DNA of 32,754 nucleotides, from positions 5,935-38,688 of the forward strand of contig MNCI01018056.1 in assembly GCA_015680685.1 (NCBI GenBank). Reading direction: 5' to 3'. A program made the translations under genes and the position numbers. Positions 18,985 through 30,330 of this stretch are shown here, piece by piece (the stretch's first letter is position 1; each line of letters opens with the position of its first letter). The notes below the pieces were generated by a model. It was not told the origin of the DNA. It did not search any database and was given only the letters and a program-made list of their open reading frames with translations. Source of the DNA: Gnetum montanum. Taxonomy: Eukaryota; Streptophyta; Gnetopsida; Gnetales; Gnetaceae.

Positions 18985-21819
18985 ATGGCACCAAAAAGGG
19001 GACCAAAAGAAGAAGTACCATCCCAAATAATGGAGAAGCAGCCGAAAGGAGGAAGGCACCAACAATTTCATCAACCATAAGAAGGAGAGGCCAAAACACA
19101 TGCGATAGGACATCTTCAAGAGGAGTCACAAGTAGAATCTATCAATTAGAATCCCATAGCAAAGAGAGGGTAGTCAAGGTAGGATGAGTTGCTAAGGCCT
19201 AGGCCTAATCTAGAGATCACATTAATCAACACCTAGCTTGAACAAATTCATTCTAAGGAGGTTCAAAGTTCAGTTCTTCAAAAACTTAACTTTAGTTCCT
19301 TCTTGGAGTTGGCACTAGAGGAGATCCACACTCAACTACAAGTATCCCCTCTGTCACCCATTCTCTCTTCTAGTGGGTAATGGTACATGGGGAAACCATA
19401 TCTCTTTTGGAACAATTGGTAGGTAGATACCACAATGAAGATTAAAGACATAAGTGTCTCTTACTTAGTTGAGGCCATTGCAGAGGTTCTCAAATTGCTT
19501 GACAAAAGGGCAACATTGGTAAAAATCTCCACATAAACAAACCTAGAGGCTAGAAAGAAGTGGATTCAACGGTGCTATGGGGTGAACCGTAAGGAGTACG
19601 ATGCACTGAACAAGGTGGAGAGCCTATTCTAAAATTTCAACCTACCATCTAAACCCAATGCTGAGGCCCAACAAGTTCACTTCCTTTTTTGCCCATTCAT
19701 CCATTGCTCTGAGTGGTAAATTCTCTATCACCTTCCCTCAGTTTATCTTTCTCAAGATTGAGAAATGTTTTAAAGAGAATGAGTGAGGGAGGAAGACACT
19801 TCCATTCCTCTGTTTGATCCACAAACTTTGCAAAAGAGAATGTGTAGCCCTTTACACCAATCATACACTTCGTCATGCTCTTGCCACCTCTTGGTAGGAG
19901 AAGATGAAGGAAAAAGCAACTGCTAAGCTGTTAGAAGAGGAACAATTACCACCACCACCTATGAGAGAGAGACTACACCTGAGGCTCATGCAGCTATGGA
20001 GCACATGTGAAAACTACATGAACAATGATTACAATAGTAGTAAGGAGAGATAAGTGGTGGGGAACCATTGGTCTACTGACTAGCATTGTGCCATCTCAAC
20101 AAAGTCACCTAAATCATAAGCTAGTTGGAGGAGACCACCCCATTGTTTTTGACCCAACGAACACATGGGCCCGCAAGAAAAAATACAAATGCTCGAGAGG
20201 TTACACTGTTCATCCCTAGGTAACAAGAGTTCCCAAAATTTTTTGGGAATGTCGCAACCTTCTTAGTGTGCCTAGAGAAGTGTGAGGAGGCTACTATCTT
20301 GGTGATGCAACACCATAGGTAGGAAACAATGGTGAAGGTAATGGCCGAGAAAGTTGCTAAAGAACTCAATGCTCCTACAGTGGCCAAGCAAGACATTGTT
20401 CCATTAAAGAATGTGCAAGCTTCCATAGGAGTGGGGAGTGGAAGGCTTAGCATAACCCAACATGAGGAAGTGTTGAACTAAATTATGGAAACTGGATAAC
20501 CACTTCTATAGATCTTTGATCTTCCAAAAGAAATCATTGCAACCTAATTGAAGCTATTGGAAACCCAGGGCAAGTTCACTGTGACCAACACCTAACTTGA
20601 GGCAACCACTACCAAAAATCATTAGTTGGCTATCAAGGTTATGGAAATGAGAGCCTAGCTAGTTAATCATGCCATTCTCAGCCAAGTTATCATGAGGGAT
20701 GAAGTCTTCAAACAGCTTCAAAACCAATCTAAAGAGGCTAAGAATGCTAAGGAGATGGTGGTCTTCAACGTTTCCTTATCGAAAGCTCTTGCTACCCACA
20801 CACCGACAAAGACTTGGCGTAAGTCCATAAGAAGAACTTGGCCTTCACCAAGATATCCATCACCTATGAAATGTCCAAGAACAAAAAGAACATATGGTTG
20901 AATTTTTGAGACAACAATAGGAGCAGCTTGTCAAGGTAAACATGGATCTGAGGAGGTTAGTAGCAAAGAACATGAATCTGTCAATGGAGGAAGTTTGAGC
21001 ACTTCACTAGAAAATGGCCATTGAGGTAGCCACCTAGAAAAATGAGTCCCAAAATTTGAAACAATGAAAAATAATTACATGGACTAGGTAGGGCTCCTCA
21101 AGGAGGTGAATGAAAATGAAATTCAACTAGCCAAGACGAAGATGAATGAAGCCCTCTAGCAACTCCAACAAAGAGGCGATGTATGGCAGCCAATCTTTGA
21201 TAGCTTGAATGTCTACAACAAAGTAGAATTCAATTAAATAATTTGTAGATTGAAGAAATTATAGAATACATGGAGCACGCCAACCTCTATTATGTAAACT
21301 TGATGATGCTGAGAGTTGGTAGGCCAAGGTCTGCATTGGAGAAGTAGGTGGCCAGCTCATACCTCCTCTATGAGGCCAAGTTCAAGCATCAAAAGGATAC
21401 CAAGTAGAAACTGGAAATAGCTAATGCCGAGCTCTAAATTTTTAGGAGCTAATTCATAGGTCAATGACAAGTTACAAAGAACCTGGCCAGAAGGATGAAT
21501 GACTACCACAAATTTTAGGACCTCATATAGACATTCGATGTTGAATACAAATAATTTGCAACATGGTTTGTCAATGTCAAAGAATTGTTCCCTACAATGC
21601 CTTATCTATGTGGTATCCCCATACCAACCCATATTGGCAAAGCCACATAGACTATGTACAACCTACAAAGAAAGGAGGAGAAGATGAAAGTGCTACTGAA
21701 TGCTTTTCGTCTTTCACTAGAAGAAACAAGTGCAACCTCAACTACCACCACCACATGCACTAAAGCCTAGTGAAGACCCTTCAACATCCCAAGAGCCTCA
21801 ACCTCATGGCATTGTTTGA
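18985..21819 (+). pseudogene. Additional ORF (aORF) of element D, broken
   Basis: The ATG at 18985 opens a stretch (MAPKRGPKEEVPSQIMEKQ) that aligns with element A's aORF start. Conserved blocks follow in the same order as in A: SSVLQKLNFSSFLEL, SSSGKWYMGKPYLFWNN, EAHAAMEHM, AKTKMNEAL.QLQQ, WQPIFDSLNVYNKVEF, EYMEHANLYYVNLMM, SSYLLYEAKFKHQKDTK, KLEIANAEL, FVNVKELFPTMPY. The end is EDPSTSQEPQPHGIV and a TGA at 21817-21819. The total of about 945 codons agrees with A. The stops are mostly TAG, plus a few frameshifts. The N-terminal third resembles a plant-retroelement-associated domain, and the C-terminal two thirds look coiled-coil. Function unknown. Confidence 0.65.
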
Positions 21820-22045
21820 TCCTCATTTCATCTCTAACAATTAGAGGATCCTTCCCATTCAATTTTTTAAAGGTGTCCAATTTTGTTATCATAGATACCC
21901 ATTTTTGTAATTTCGTACAATTCGACACTCAAAGTTAGGTAGTTAGAGTTTGTCAATTAATAATTTCATACCTTGCTAATTTTGTAAGAAGTTTCATCTT
22001 ATTTGTGTTCATTCAAGGATGAGTTTTCACTCAATCATGAGGGTA
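21820..22045 (+). promoter_or_regulatory. 3' untranslated region and polypurine tract of element D
   Basis: Homologous to 6316-6543 of element A. It ends in GATGAGTTTTCACTCAATC and ATGAGGGTA (22037-22045), the PPT directly before the LTR. Confidence 0.65.
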
Positions 22046-22882
22046 GGATGAATCATTCAACTATCTACATCGACGGGCATGCGTCAACGCAACCTCATCG
22101 ATGCATGGTTTGATGCATCGATGCAATGTATAGTATTTCCTATATAAATGCACATACCCACCTCATTTATGGCACGTTATGTCATTAGTGTAGCAAAGTT
22201 CTTATAATTTTCTTTCATACGAGTTGGAATAATTTCTAAGTGCTCACAGTAGAACTTCAAGGATTGTATGGATCCTTACTCAAGCATTAATGTACTTGAA
22301 CATTTTGATGTGATGGCCATAAAGATGAGATTCTTGGAATTCCTTGCAGCACTTACAAATAGATTAATTTTTTCTTTCATGAATTTTAAAGATGTGCTTA
22401 GTTAATTAATACATTTCATAATAACACATAAGTATGACTATCTCAAACATATAGTTAATGCTTAGTAATCCTGGTGGTGTTATCACTTGGTTTACCTAGC
22501 AACCTAACACTTGGTTATCTAGTAGCATTTATAACGAGTTCAAGATGTGCATGATAGGTGGGCCCAAATGCTCATGTTAGGCTTGCTAGATTAAGGCATT
22601 AGATAGTTCAATAGTTAATTTTTAATTAGTTATCCTTATTTTACACTTAGATTAAATGAAATAAACATACAAAATAGAAATAAATATCATGTGCCTTGAC
22701 TTATACGTAACCCTACACTTGAACTGATAGAACTGAAGTGAAGAAGATAAGATTTATGTCTTTTAAGATACTATCTTTATCCATTGGTACATTTAGAGGC
22801 TAAGTCCATGGAATTTGACTGAATCATTGGTAAATGCCTGTGATTCGTAGGGTTGGATGGAGGGACTACTTACTACTCATCA
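22046..22882 (+). repeat. 3' LTR of element D (837 bp)
   Basis: Starts GGATGAATCA (a changed TGATGAGT) after the PPT and ends ACTCATCA (22875-22882). The U3 has CATCGACGGGC and GCATCGATGC repeats. The TATA is TATATAAATG (22141-22150). R has ATAAAGATGAG near 22320, a likely polyadenylation signal region shared with the other copies. Confidence 0.8.
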
Positions 22883-23601
22883 TCATCAACTATAGAGGCT
22901 TATTGAATAGATGACAAATGAAGAAGAAGAGATGAATAAAAGGAGACTATAGAGAGGTATAACTTGGATCTAGTCCTTTGCAAGAAGGAAGTTTAGAGTT
23001 GTAATTGCTAAGAAGAAGAGGCATCATTGAGAAGGATTCATAAAAGACCTTGCCAATGCAGAAGTCTATCATTAAGATAGTGGTAAAGGTTGACAACATG
23101 TAGGATTTCTTAGATGAAAAGTTTGCATCTATACTGAAAATTATGAAGGAATGAGTTAAATAGGTCAAAGGCAAAGATTATGATGAGGAAAAGAGGAAAG
23201 ACAAGGACAATTATTAGCAAAAAGGAAAAGCTATAGCAATAGAAAAGGTATCAAGTTCAAATTCTAAGGAAGATAATGAATGTAGCATTTATGAGTGCAA
23301 AAATCCAAAGGGATATTGTTGAGTCATATAATATCTTTAAAAATTTTAGGCTTACAGTTTGAATAAAAAGTTTAAAAAGAATAAAAGATCTAGAAGATTA
23401 CCATACCTACAAGGTAATTATAGGTAATCTTACAATCAATAATATTATCAAAGTGGGATTCCTTCTCAATCTCAAGAATACTATCAATAATAACATTGTG
23501 GGGGATGCCATCACTTAGGTAGTAGTATCCCTATCATGAGTTAGATCTATATGGTTATTATGTTGAACAACATATTTTTCTAAATATCCTTGCTACACAT
23601 G
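22883..23601 (+). pseudogene. gag: Gag C-terminal remnant, plus strand
   Basis: Several frames together follow element B's gag from the HQVHRLLEE region to the proline-rich tail. Blocks include ERYNLDL, ILKIMKE, KDYDEEKRKDKD, GKAIAIEKVSSSNSKEDNE, NPKGY, RRLPYLQGNYR, and DLYGYYVEQHI at the end. The remnant begins exactly at the end of LTR D and stops at the start of LTR C. The most direct reading is an older plus-strand copy into which both D and C inserted. Many stops and frameshifts. No protease. Confidence 0.6.
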
Positions 23602-24489
23602 TGATGAGTGACAAGGTACCCCTACACCCAACCATACAAATCACAAAGCATTCAAGCATGATCCAGTCGAATTCCATAGACTTTATAGTTTCTAGTCCAC
23701 AAGTCTTCTAGGAAGTGAATCTTGCCCTAAGGTCATTCATTGTCTTTCCAATTACACTTGTGATGTATAAAGATATGGTTAAGTGTAATCAAGGAATATG
23801 ATTTTTATCATTTTATGTCTTATGTTCTTTGGTGCTTGGGGAGAGAGCGAGATAAAGTAATTTAATGACTAATCTAAATTAACTAGGTAAGTGGTCTCTA
23901 ACTGGTCCTAACATAAGAATCTGGTCCTACTTTCCATACATGTCTTAAACCCACATATCCACTACTAGGTTACCAAGCGCTATGCTACTAGGCACACCAA
24001 ACAATAACATTGCTAGGATTACTAAGCAAATATGTGTTATGCTTGAAGCAGTTGTACTTATGTGTTTAATTTATCTAGCTTATCCTGCTTAATTAGCTTA
24101 ATTACTAAAAAACATTAAATAAACAACTAAAAGCATTAAATGCATGAATAAATATCTAAACTATCCAGAATGTTGCAAGGTTTATTAAGAAGCTCATCTT
24201 TATTGCCATACACACTATCGTGCTTAGGTAAATAAATGCTTGAATAAAGATATGTACACTTAATGACTCCTACTGCGAGCACTTAGGAAAATATTTTAAC
24301 TTTTAAATGGAAAAATTACAACAGCTTCACTACACTATGACTAACTAATGTCATAAATGCAGTTGGTGGACGTGTATTTATAGGCAAGAATAGATCCTTT
24401 ATCGATGAGGCCTAGTTAACACATGAAACGATGTGTCGACGGGGCCTAATCAATGGGGCCCAGTCAACATGGCCACCTGCGACTCATCA
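23602..24489 (-). repeat. 3' LTR of element C (888 bp)
   Basis: Bounded by TGATGAGT (23602) and ACTCATCA (24482-24489). A TATA-like box (minus CCTATAAATA) lies at 24374-24383. The outer U3 has repeats built on TCGACGGGGCC / CAATGGGGCC / ATCGATGAGGCC (24400-24466). Confidence 0.85.
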
Positions 24490-24711
24490 TACCCGCATGA
24501 CTAAATGAAAATTCATCCTCAAGTTCTTTACAAAATTTAGAAGGTATGGGATTATTGGCTGATGCTAGACTTAACAAATTGACTTGACAAAATTGAGTAG
24601 CTAAGTGTACAGAACAATACATTACAAAAATTGTGGTGTTCATAACACAAAATTGAACACCATGACATGACTCTTCAAAATTGAATGATACTTCCTTTGA
24701 TGGCATGAACT
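24490..24711 (-). promoter_or_regulatory. Polypurine tract and 3' untranslated region of element C
   Basis: On the minus strand, CATGCGGGTA directly precedes the LTR. The rest matches 6316-6543 and 21820-22045. Confidence 0.65.
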
Positions 24712-26901
24712 CTATGGAGAAGGTGAAACAGTCCCAGGCAATGGTGTCTCTTGAGGTTTTGAGGAACCTTCATCGGCTTTAGACACGTGTAGCAACTGAG
24801 GTGCCTATGGCTATCTTGCTACTACTATAACTTCTAATGGGAGCAGAAAGACATCCAATAATGCGTTCATTTTTTTCTCCTTACTCCTAGGATCATGCAC
24901 TGTCCACATAGCTTTGCCAATGTGGGTAGGAATGGGCACATACCAAGGATAAGGAATTGCTGTAAATAACTCTTTTGGCATTGATGAACTAGGCAGAGAA
25001 TTACTTGCATTTGATATCAAATGTCCTAACTGTGTTCTACAACTCCTAGTAATCATTCATTCTCTTAGCTAGGTTCTCGAGAGTTAATTGTTGATTGGTG
25101 AATCATGCCTTGAGAACCTCAAGTTTAGCATTTGCTATTTCAAGCTTTTGCTTGATGTTCTTATGGTGCTTGAACTCAGCCTCATACAATAAGTACGAGG
25201 TGGCCACTTGCTTCTCAAGTTTTGACCATGGTTGTCCAGTAGTCTGCATCACTAGGTTTACATAGCAAAGACTCACCAATTCCATATACTCCTTTAGGCA
25301 AATCTCTACTCTATTATAGGTATCTATTCCATCGACGATGAATTGTCATACCTCTCTTCCTTATTGGAGTTGCTAGAGGGCCTCATTTACTTTTACCTTA
25401 GCCATTTGAATGTGCTTCTCATTCACTTCTTTCTATAGACCAACCTAGCTTCTATAGTGATTCTTAACTCTTTCAAATTTGAGAGCCTCATTTTTCCAAG
25501 TGATAATCTCAATGGTAGATTTCTATCATAAGGCTTAGACTTCATATATAGATTTCAATTCTCTATAGCCAATTTCCTTAACTCTACTTTTACCCTAGCG
25601 AGCTGCTCCTGCTGTTGATGAATGAATTCTTGCATTTGTTATTTTTGTGCATTAACATTATGTAGGCAATGGTTTTTAGCAATCAATGATTTATTTTCTT
25701 GGTGTATGTGGCCCAAGTCCTTCTGAACTAAGTAGGCTTTTGCTTCAACTATGGACTGGTTGAAGATGGCCATCATCATTTCCTCATTAGCTTGTTTTAA
25801 TCATTTCTGAAGTTGCTAAAAAGCTTAATCTTTAGTTACCATGGGGTTGAGGAGTTGGGGATCAACAAAATGAGCATGCAATTCAACAAATTCTACTACC
25901 AAACATTGGTTTTATGCTTAAGCCATTTCAAGTTACCCTTCCAAGATGATGCATTTGCCCTTTGCTTCTAGTAGCTTTGACTTGGTCATAGTTATGTTGC
26001 GTGAAAAATTGAATATATCTAGAATTGGTTGTCTAGTTCCCACTAGTCTGTCTAGCAACTCTTCATGCTGGGATGCACTCAATCTTTCACTAACCATGCT
26101 TGCAAATGTTTGCACATCTTGAAGTGTAGATACATCTCATATAGATGTTGTAGGTGTGTTAAGTGCTTTTGTGATTTCGTCAGCAACAACTTCAACAGCA
26201 GTCTCTTATCCTTGGTGCTACATCACCAATACAGTTGCCCCCCTTACCCCCCTCTAAGTGCATCGAAAAGGAGGCAGCATTCCTAGAGATTTTTGGGAAT
26301 AAATGGTGTTGAGATAGAGACATTGGGATTCGATCTCATAGGCAACTATGTTCATTGGGTAGATAATATTGGTCTACCTCTTTCCATTTGGCTAATTGTC
26401 CAAGATAACTCATTAAGGTGACTCCTCGTGGGTTGATATATAGATGGTTCAACACTAGTCATTCATGCATGCTACTCCTGCTCATGTAAGAGCTATTCTT
26501 AGATTTCGCACAAGTGTTCAATGGTTGTGCGGGCCTCCAACATTGTTTCTTGAGTAGGCAGTGGAGGTGGTGATTGCTGCTCCCCTTCTTTAGACATAGC
26601 AGGTGTCTTATTCTTCATCATTTTAGACGACGAGGTAATGGGAGTATGCCTAATCATGTCATTTTCATAACAGATGATCCTTGTCCTTTTACAAAGTTTC
26701 TAGATGAGGTATGAGAAAGGCAAGGTTTTCCTTCCACGTTCATTTTCTTTGAAGCACTTCTAGATCTCTAAATAAATTAATTGTGGAAGGTTTACCAAAA
26801 ATCTCTTGCTTAGAGCAGTGCATGCTTGGGCGAAAAAGGTAGTCACCTTGTTGGGCCTCACTATTGAATTCAGGTGATAGGTTGCTATCTTAAAGTATAT
26901 G
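24712..26901 (-). pseudogene. aORF of element C, 5' end cut off by element B
   Basis: This aligns along its length with element A's aORF from about 8770 down to 6544. Visible blocks are AKGKCIILEG (about 25960), SYLLYEAEFKHHKNIKQKLE (about 25200-25140), KLEIANAKLEVL (about 25140-25105), a C-terminal PIPTHIGKAMWT and KKMNALLDVFLLPLE (about 24930-24830), and SKPQETPLPGTV near the end. The terminal stop used in A and D is lost, and the frame runs on to a TAG at 24712. The homology ends at 26901 at the LTR of element B; the first ~220 codons are missing. Many stops. Confidence 0.65.
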
Positions 26902-27606
26902 TGATGAGTGGCAAGGTACCCCTACACTCAACCATAAGAATACGAGCGTCTCACGTGCGATTCGATCGAACTCCAAGGACTAAGTGCCTACGTGCCTTAA
27001 TGGAACACCTAAGGTTAATCAATCGTTGTCCTCCCAAACTTACTTGTATTGTCACGGTTGTATGGTTAAGTAAGTTTGAGGTATGTGATTTTTATATCTT
27101 TTATCTTTTTAACGCCTATGATAATAGGGAGAGGGTGAAGAGACTAACTTATATTAACTATTCACTAACTAAGTTCTAATTGTCCTAGCATTGGTATCCA
27201 TTCCCACTTACCGCACACACCCTGAACCAGTGTAACACTGCTAGGATTACCAACCGCTACTCGTTACTGGGTTACCAAGCATTACACATGTGCTCGAAGC
27301 GGTCGTAATGAATGCACTTAACTAGGAGAGACAAGGGTTGAGAGAGATTAAATATCTAGGAAAGCATTTAAACGTTTAACAATAATTAAATCCTATTTAG
27401 CTTAGTCCATATGCTGCACAGTTTATCAGAAAGTTCATCTTTATTGCTGTACACAAATGTGTGCTCAAGTACAATTTGCTCGAATAAAGATCCATTCACT
27501 TTGAGACTCCTATTACGGGCACATGGAAATTATTCTAACTCTGGAATGGTAAAACTGCTATAGTTTGGCTAAGGGTCAAGGGCTTACATGATATCGCAGC
27601 TCATCA
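26902..27606 (-). repeat. 3' LTR of element B (705 bp)
   Basis: Bounded by TGATGAGT (26902) and GCTCATCA (27599-27606), with the PPT CATGGGGGTA inside. AATAAAG (minus) occurs near 27440 and 27485. Compared with LTR E, the U3 is shortened: the TATA box and most palindromes are missing, with only TGATATCGC left. The promoter of this LTR is probably defective. Confidence 0.85.
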
Positions 27607-27780
27607 TACCCCCATGACTGAATGAAAACTCATCCCCGAGTTCCTTACAAAATATTGGGAAGATATGGGATTATTGACTTGAATGACACTAACGGTGAAT
27701 AGGGTGACATGTGAACGGATCATCATTATAATACATGATAAATTAGTATTCATGACAACAAGAGTGAACACTATACACAT
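27607..27780 (-). promoter_or_regulatory. Polypurine tract and 3' untranslated region of element B
   Basis: On the minus strand, CATGGGGGTA lies directly before the LTR, the best-kept PPT in the window. The rest matches the same region of A, C and D. Confidence 0.7.
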
Positions 27781-28180
27781 TTGACATCCAGCCTTATTTG
27801 GAAGTTGAGAGAGAAGAGAGAAGATAGAGAGAAAAGAAGAAGTCTATTGCTGCCAACGCCAAGATTGTGCTTTTCGTTGTCCATTCATAAGTGTGTCATA
27901 AATCTTGTTCCTTGCATAACTGCTCCAGCACCAGTCCATTCCAAGTGTTTCCTTCAGATCTAATCCATTGTTGTATGATTCCCATCTGCACACACAACAT
28001 AGTCTTATATTAGCAAGGGTAAATGAATCACAATGCAGTTAATACCTTGTCTCAGTGTAAGGCCCATTGGCTGAGTTCTGATATGGCTAATGCGGATCTA
28101 GAGATACAATACTGGTGACTACTTGAGGTGTAGGGGTTAAGAGAAAATCAAAAAAATTGGACTAGGATCCCCATGATTGA
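27781..28180 (-). other. Segment private to element B, possibly captured
   Basis: This takes the place of the aORF and has no counterpart in A, C or D. On the minus strand, CTGAGACAAG/GTATTAAC (about 28046) and TTGTGTGTGCAG/ATGGGAATC (about 27987) look like a donor and acceptor 60 bp apart. The downstream stretch is open for a short peptide (MGIIQQWIRSEGNTWN). It may be a piece of host transcript DNA or an unrelated insertion. No protein family is recognised. Confidence 0.3.
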
Positions 28181-29545
28181 GAGCGAACCTCCAGTAGCGA
28201 GAGAATGGAAAAAGGTAAGGAACAAGAAAGATGGAGAAAAAGAAACAATGGCAACACCGATAAAATGGATGTCAAAGATGGAGATGAACAAAATAAATGG
28301 TGATTGTGAAAATTTTTAAGGGAAAGAAATTAACTAATGCACCAAATAGGAATGCTAGTGGGTCCTCCCCAAAGCAGGCTTATGCCCTTAATGCCTTGAT
28401 AATCCCACATTCAAAGAGTTCGTAGGCTTTAGAAATGTCATTTGGAAGCAAGAGTTAAATTCTTAACCACAAGAATTTACCAAAAAGAAAACAATGCATC
28501 AACCAAAATATGGACTATTGATACAACCAACATTGAGGTGAAAAATGGAGAAAGAAGGATGGTAAGGAGAGAATCAAATGGAGTCTCAAGAACAAGGTGG
28601 TGTACAGCCCCTTGCGTATTAATGGTTAATGTGACTTATTAGATCTCATTCCAAATCTAGAGTCAACCAAATCACATCCAGTGACTTCACATTAATACAT
28701 TTGGCCAATCCATCCACTTGTAGTAACAAGAATGTTTCCACCAAAGAGTCACCACCATTCTAATGGAACGAAAAAGGAAAAAGTAGGAAGTGAGAAGGGC
28801 CTTAGTTAGAAGGAACATGTTTATTTAGTTCTATAACCAGTTCTTGTAGCCCAAATGATTATTTCATCTAAGGGATGTGCTTTGAATTCTCACTATTTTT
28901 TTTTTTTTGTGTTGTGTGAGAACCACACCATGTAAAGACTTATTATTTTTATTAGCTCAGCTTCTCGATAATGGAGCAACATCAGAATGGTAAGGAAAAC
29001 CCAAGGAGGAAACATACAAGCATCCAAGAGAATGGCCAGCACAAATGCATCAAGTTCCCTTGAAGTCACACCCTTTTTAGTCCTTGAGTCCTTCCTTAGT
29101 TTGAGAAATGCCTAGTCACCGATTCATTGATAGTTCTTATTATTTAAGGAAAGGGGACTGTACAATTCCAAGCCAAGAGAGACCATAGAAATTTATGGAT
29201 GCATCGATGACATGGACTCATTGCCTGTTATATCAAAAGAACCATACCAAAGTATCAACATTATAACTCAAACGTAAAAACCAAACATTAGCAATCAATA
29301 GAATACAGTTCATACCACCATCAGGAGCACTTATTAGGTGACAAACCTTAACAAAACAAAATAAATAAACACATGAATAAACAAAAAAATATGAACGATG
29401 TTGCAAAACAAAAAACAAGAAAAGTTAAAGAAATTTGTAAAACAAAAATGTGTACAACAAAATAATTAAAAAGGAATTGAGGGCCTCAATTGATCAACAT
29501 AGGTGGTCATCTCCCCCATGACTAAGTTGAAAGGAGGAGATCCAA
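28181..29545 (-). other. Noncoding block of element B
   Basis: Homologous to 10040-11480 of element A in the same orientation, ending with the shared CAACTTAGTCATGGGGGAGATG (minus) near 29510-29535. No coding frame of note. Confidence 0.65.
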
Positions 29546-29555
29546 AATAATGAGT

Positions 29556-30330
29556 GCTTGTTTGAATTTTTTAGAAGTGTCCAACTTCTCCCAATTGATA
29601 TTTTCAGGTTAAGGGTTGGAAGTTGGCGACACTCTTACTCCAGTGTATCTATGCTTTCAACGTGAGTGCAAGTTGTTCCCCCAGTTAGCTCCATGCATGT
29701 TGGTAAGTTGCTTTTTGGATTAGCTATCAACCATGGGATGTCTTCTTGTTGTGTGGTTGCTACATACAGGCACTTTTGTATGTTAATTTCTTGTGCACAT
29801 CGGTTGTATGCAGGCAATGTTGAACATTCTTGTACGTAATCACACCCTGTATCACTGTATGTGATGCATGGAATTTTCTTCCTCTCGACCTTTCCAAAAG
29901 TGTTTTCCTTAGATATTTCCAAGGAAAGATCATGGATTTCTAGGCATGCATTTATTGTACTTATCCATGCCCTTCCCATTATTATTGGAAAGTCCCCTTT
30001 GTCATTGTTTACTTGTATCACTAGGAAATTAGCTGGGTATGACCAACCACACATAGTGGTAACGCTGTCCTCCACCAGTCCCAAGGGAACAGTGATGGAC
30101 TGGTTAGCCAGCTCTAAGTGAATGTTGCTCTTTTTTAGTGGGGGTAGGTTCCAAGCTTTATACATCTCTTGTGATATTAAGTTGACTATGGAACCTGAGT
30201 CTACAAGAGCTTTACATGGTTCATTCCCAGTGACTTGAAGATAAATTAAAGAACTTCTAGGATCAGAGAATTTCTTGGGAAGGTGGCCCTTCTTAATCCA
30301 GTTAGTGACAGTATGTGTTAACATAACCAT
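29556..30330 (-). pseudogene. Retropepsin (aspartic protease) of element B, in frame with gag
   Basis: The frame is open for 231 codons (30330-29635). The active-site block is CKALVDSGSIVNLIS (about 30215-30175), with the catalytic D-S-G intact. The flap side reads LGLVEDSVTTMCGWSYPANFLVIQ, and the second hydrophobic psi-loop block is FPIIMGRAWI (30000-29970), all as expected for a Ty3/gypsy protease. It would cut the Gag-Pol polyprotein. It is preceded, in the same frame, by the proline-rich tail of gag. After the stop at 29635 the linker continues to about 29556, where the sequence jumps past pol. The domain itself is undamaged; only the upstream stops break it. Confidence 0.8.

Larger units (their letters stand above)
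17179..22882 (+). mobile_element. Element D: 5'-truncated copy, opposite orientation
   Basis: This is the only family member on the plus strand. From 17179 it matches the reverse complement of element A's noncoding block, followed by the aORF promoter region, aORF, 3' untranslated part and LTR. Gag, protease and pol are missing. A foreign ~430-bp piece (17935-18365) interrupts the noncoding block next to an N. The LTR end at 22882 abuts a gag remnant that continues at CATCA, as if D had inserted into another copy's gag. Confidence 0.75.
23602..26901 (-). mobile_element. Element C: 3' part of an aORF-bearing copy, cut by element B
   Basis: The LTR at 23602-24489 is followed on its inner side by the PPT, untranslated region and aORF (minus). 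The aORF stops at 26901 where LTR B begins, so B inserted into C. The rest of C lies beyond the window. Confidence 0.75.

Noticed and set aside
29861-30121. Plus-strand open frame of 86 codons
   Set aside because: Antisense of the retropepsin domain.
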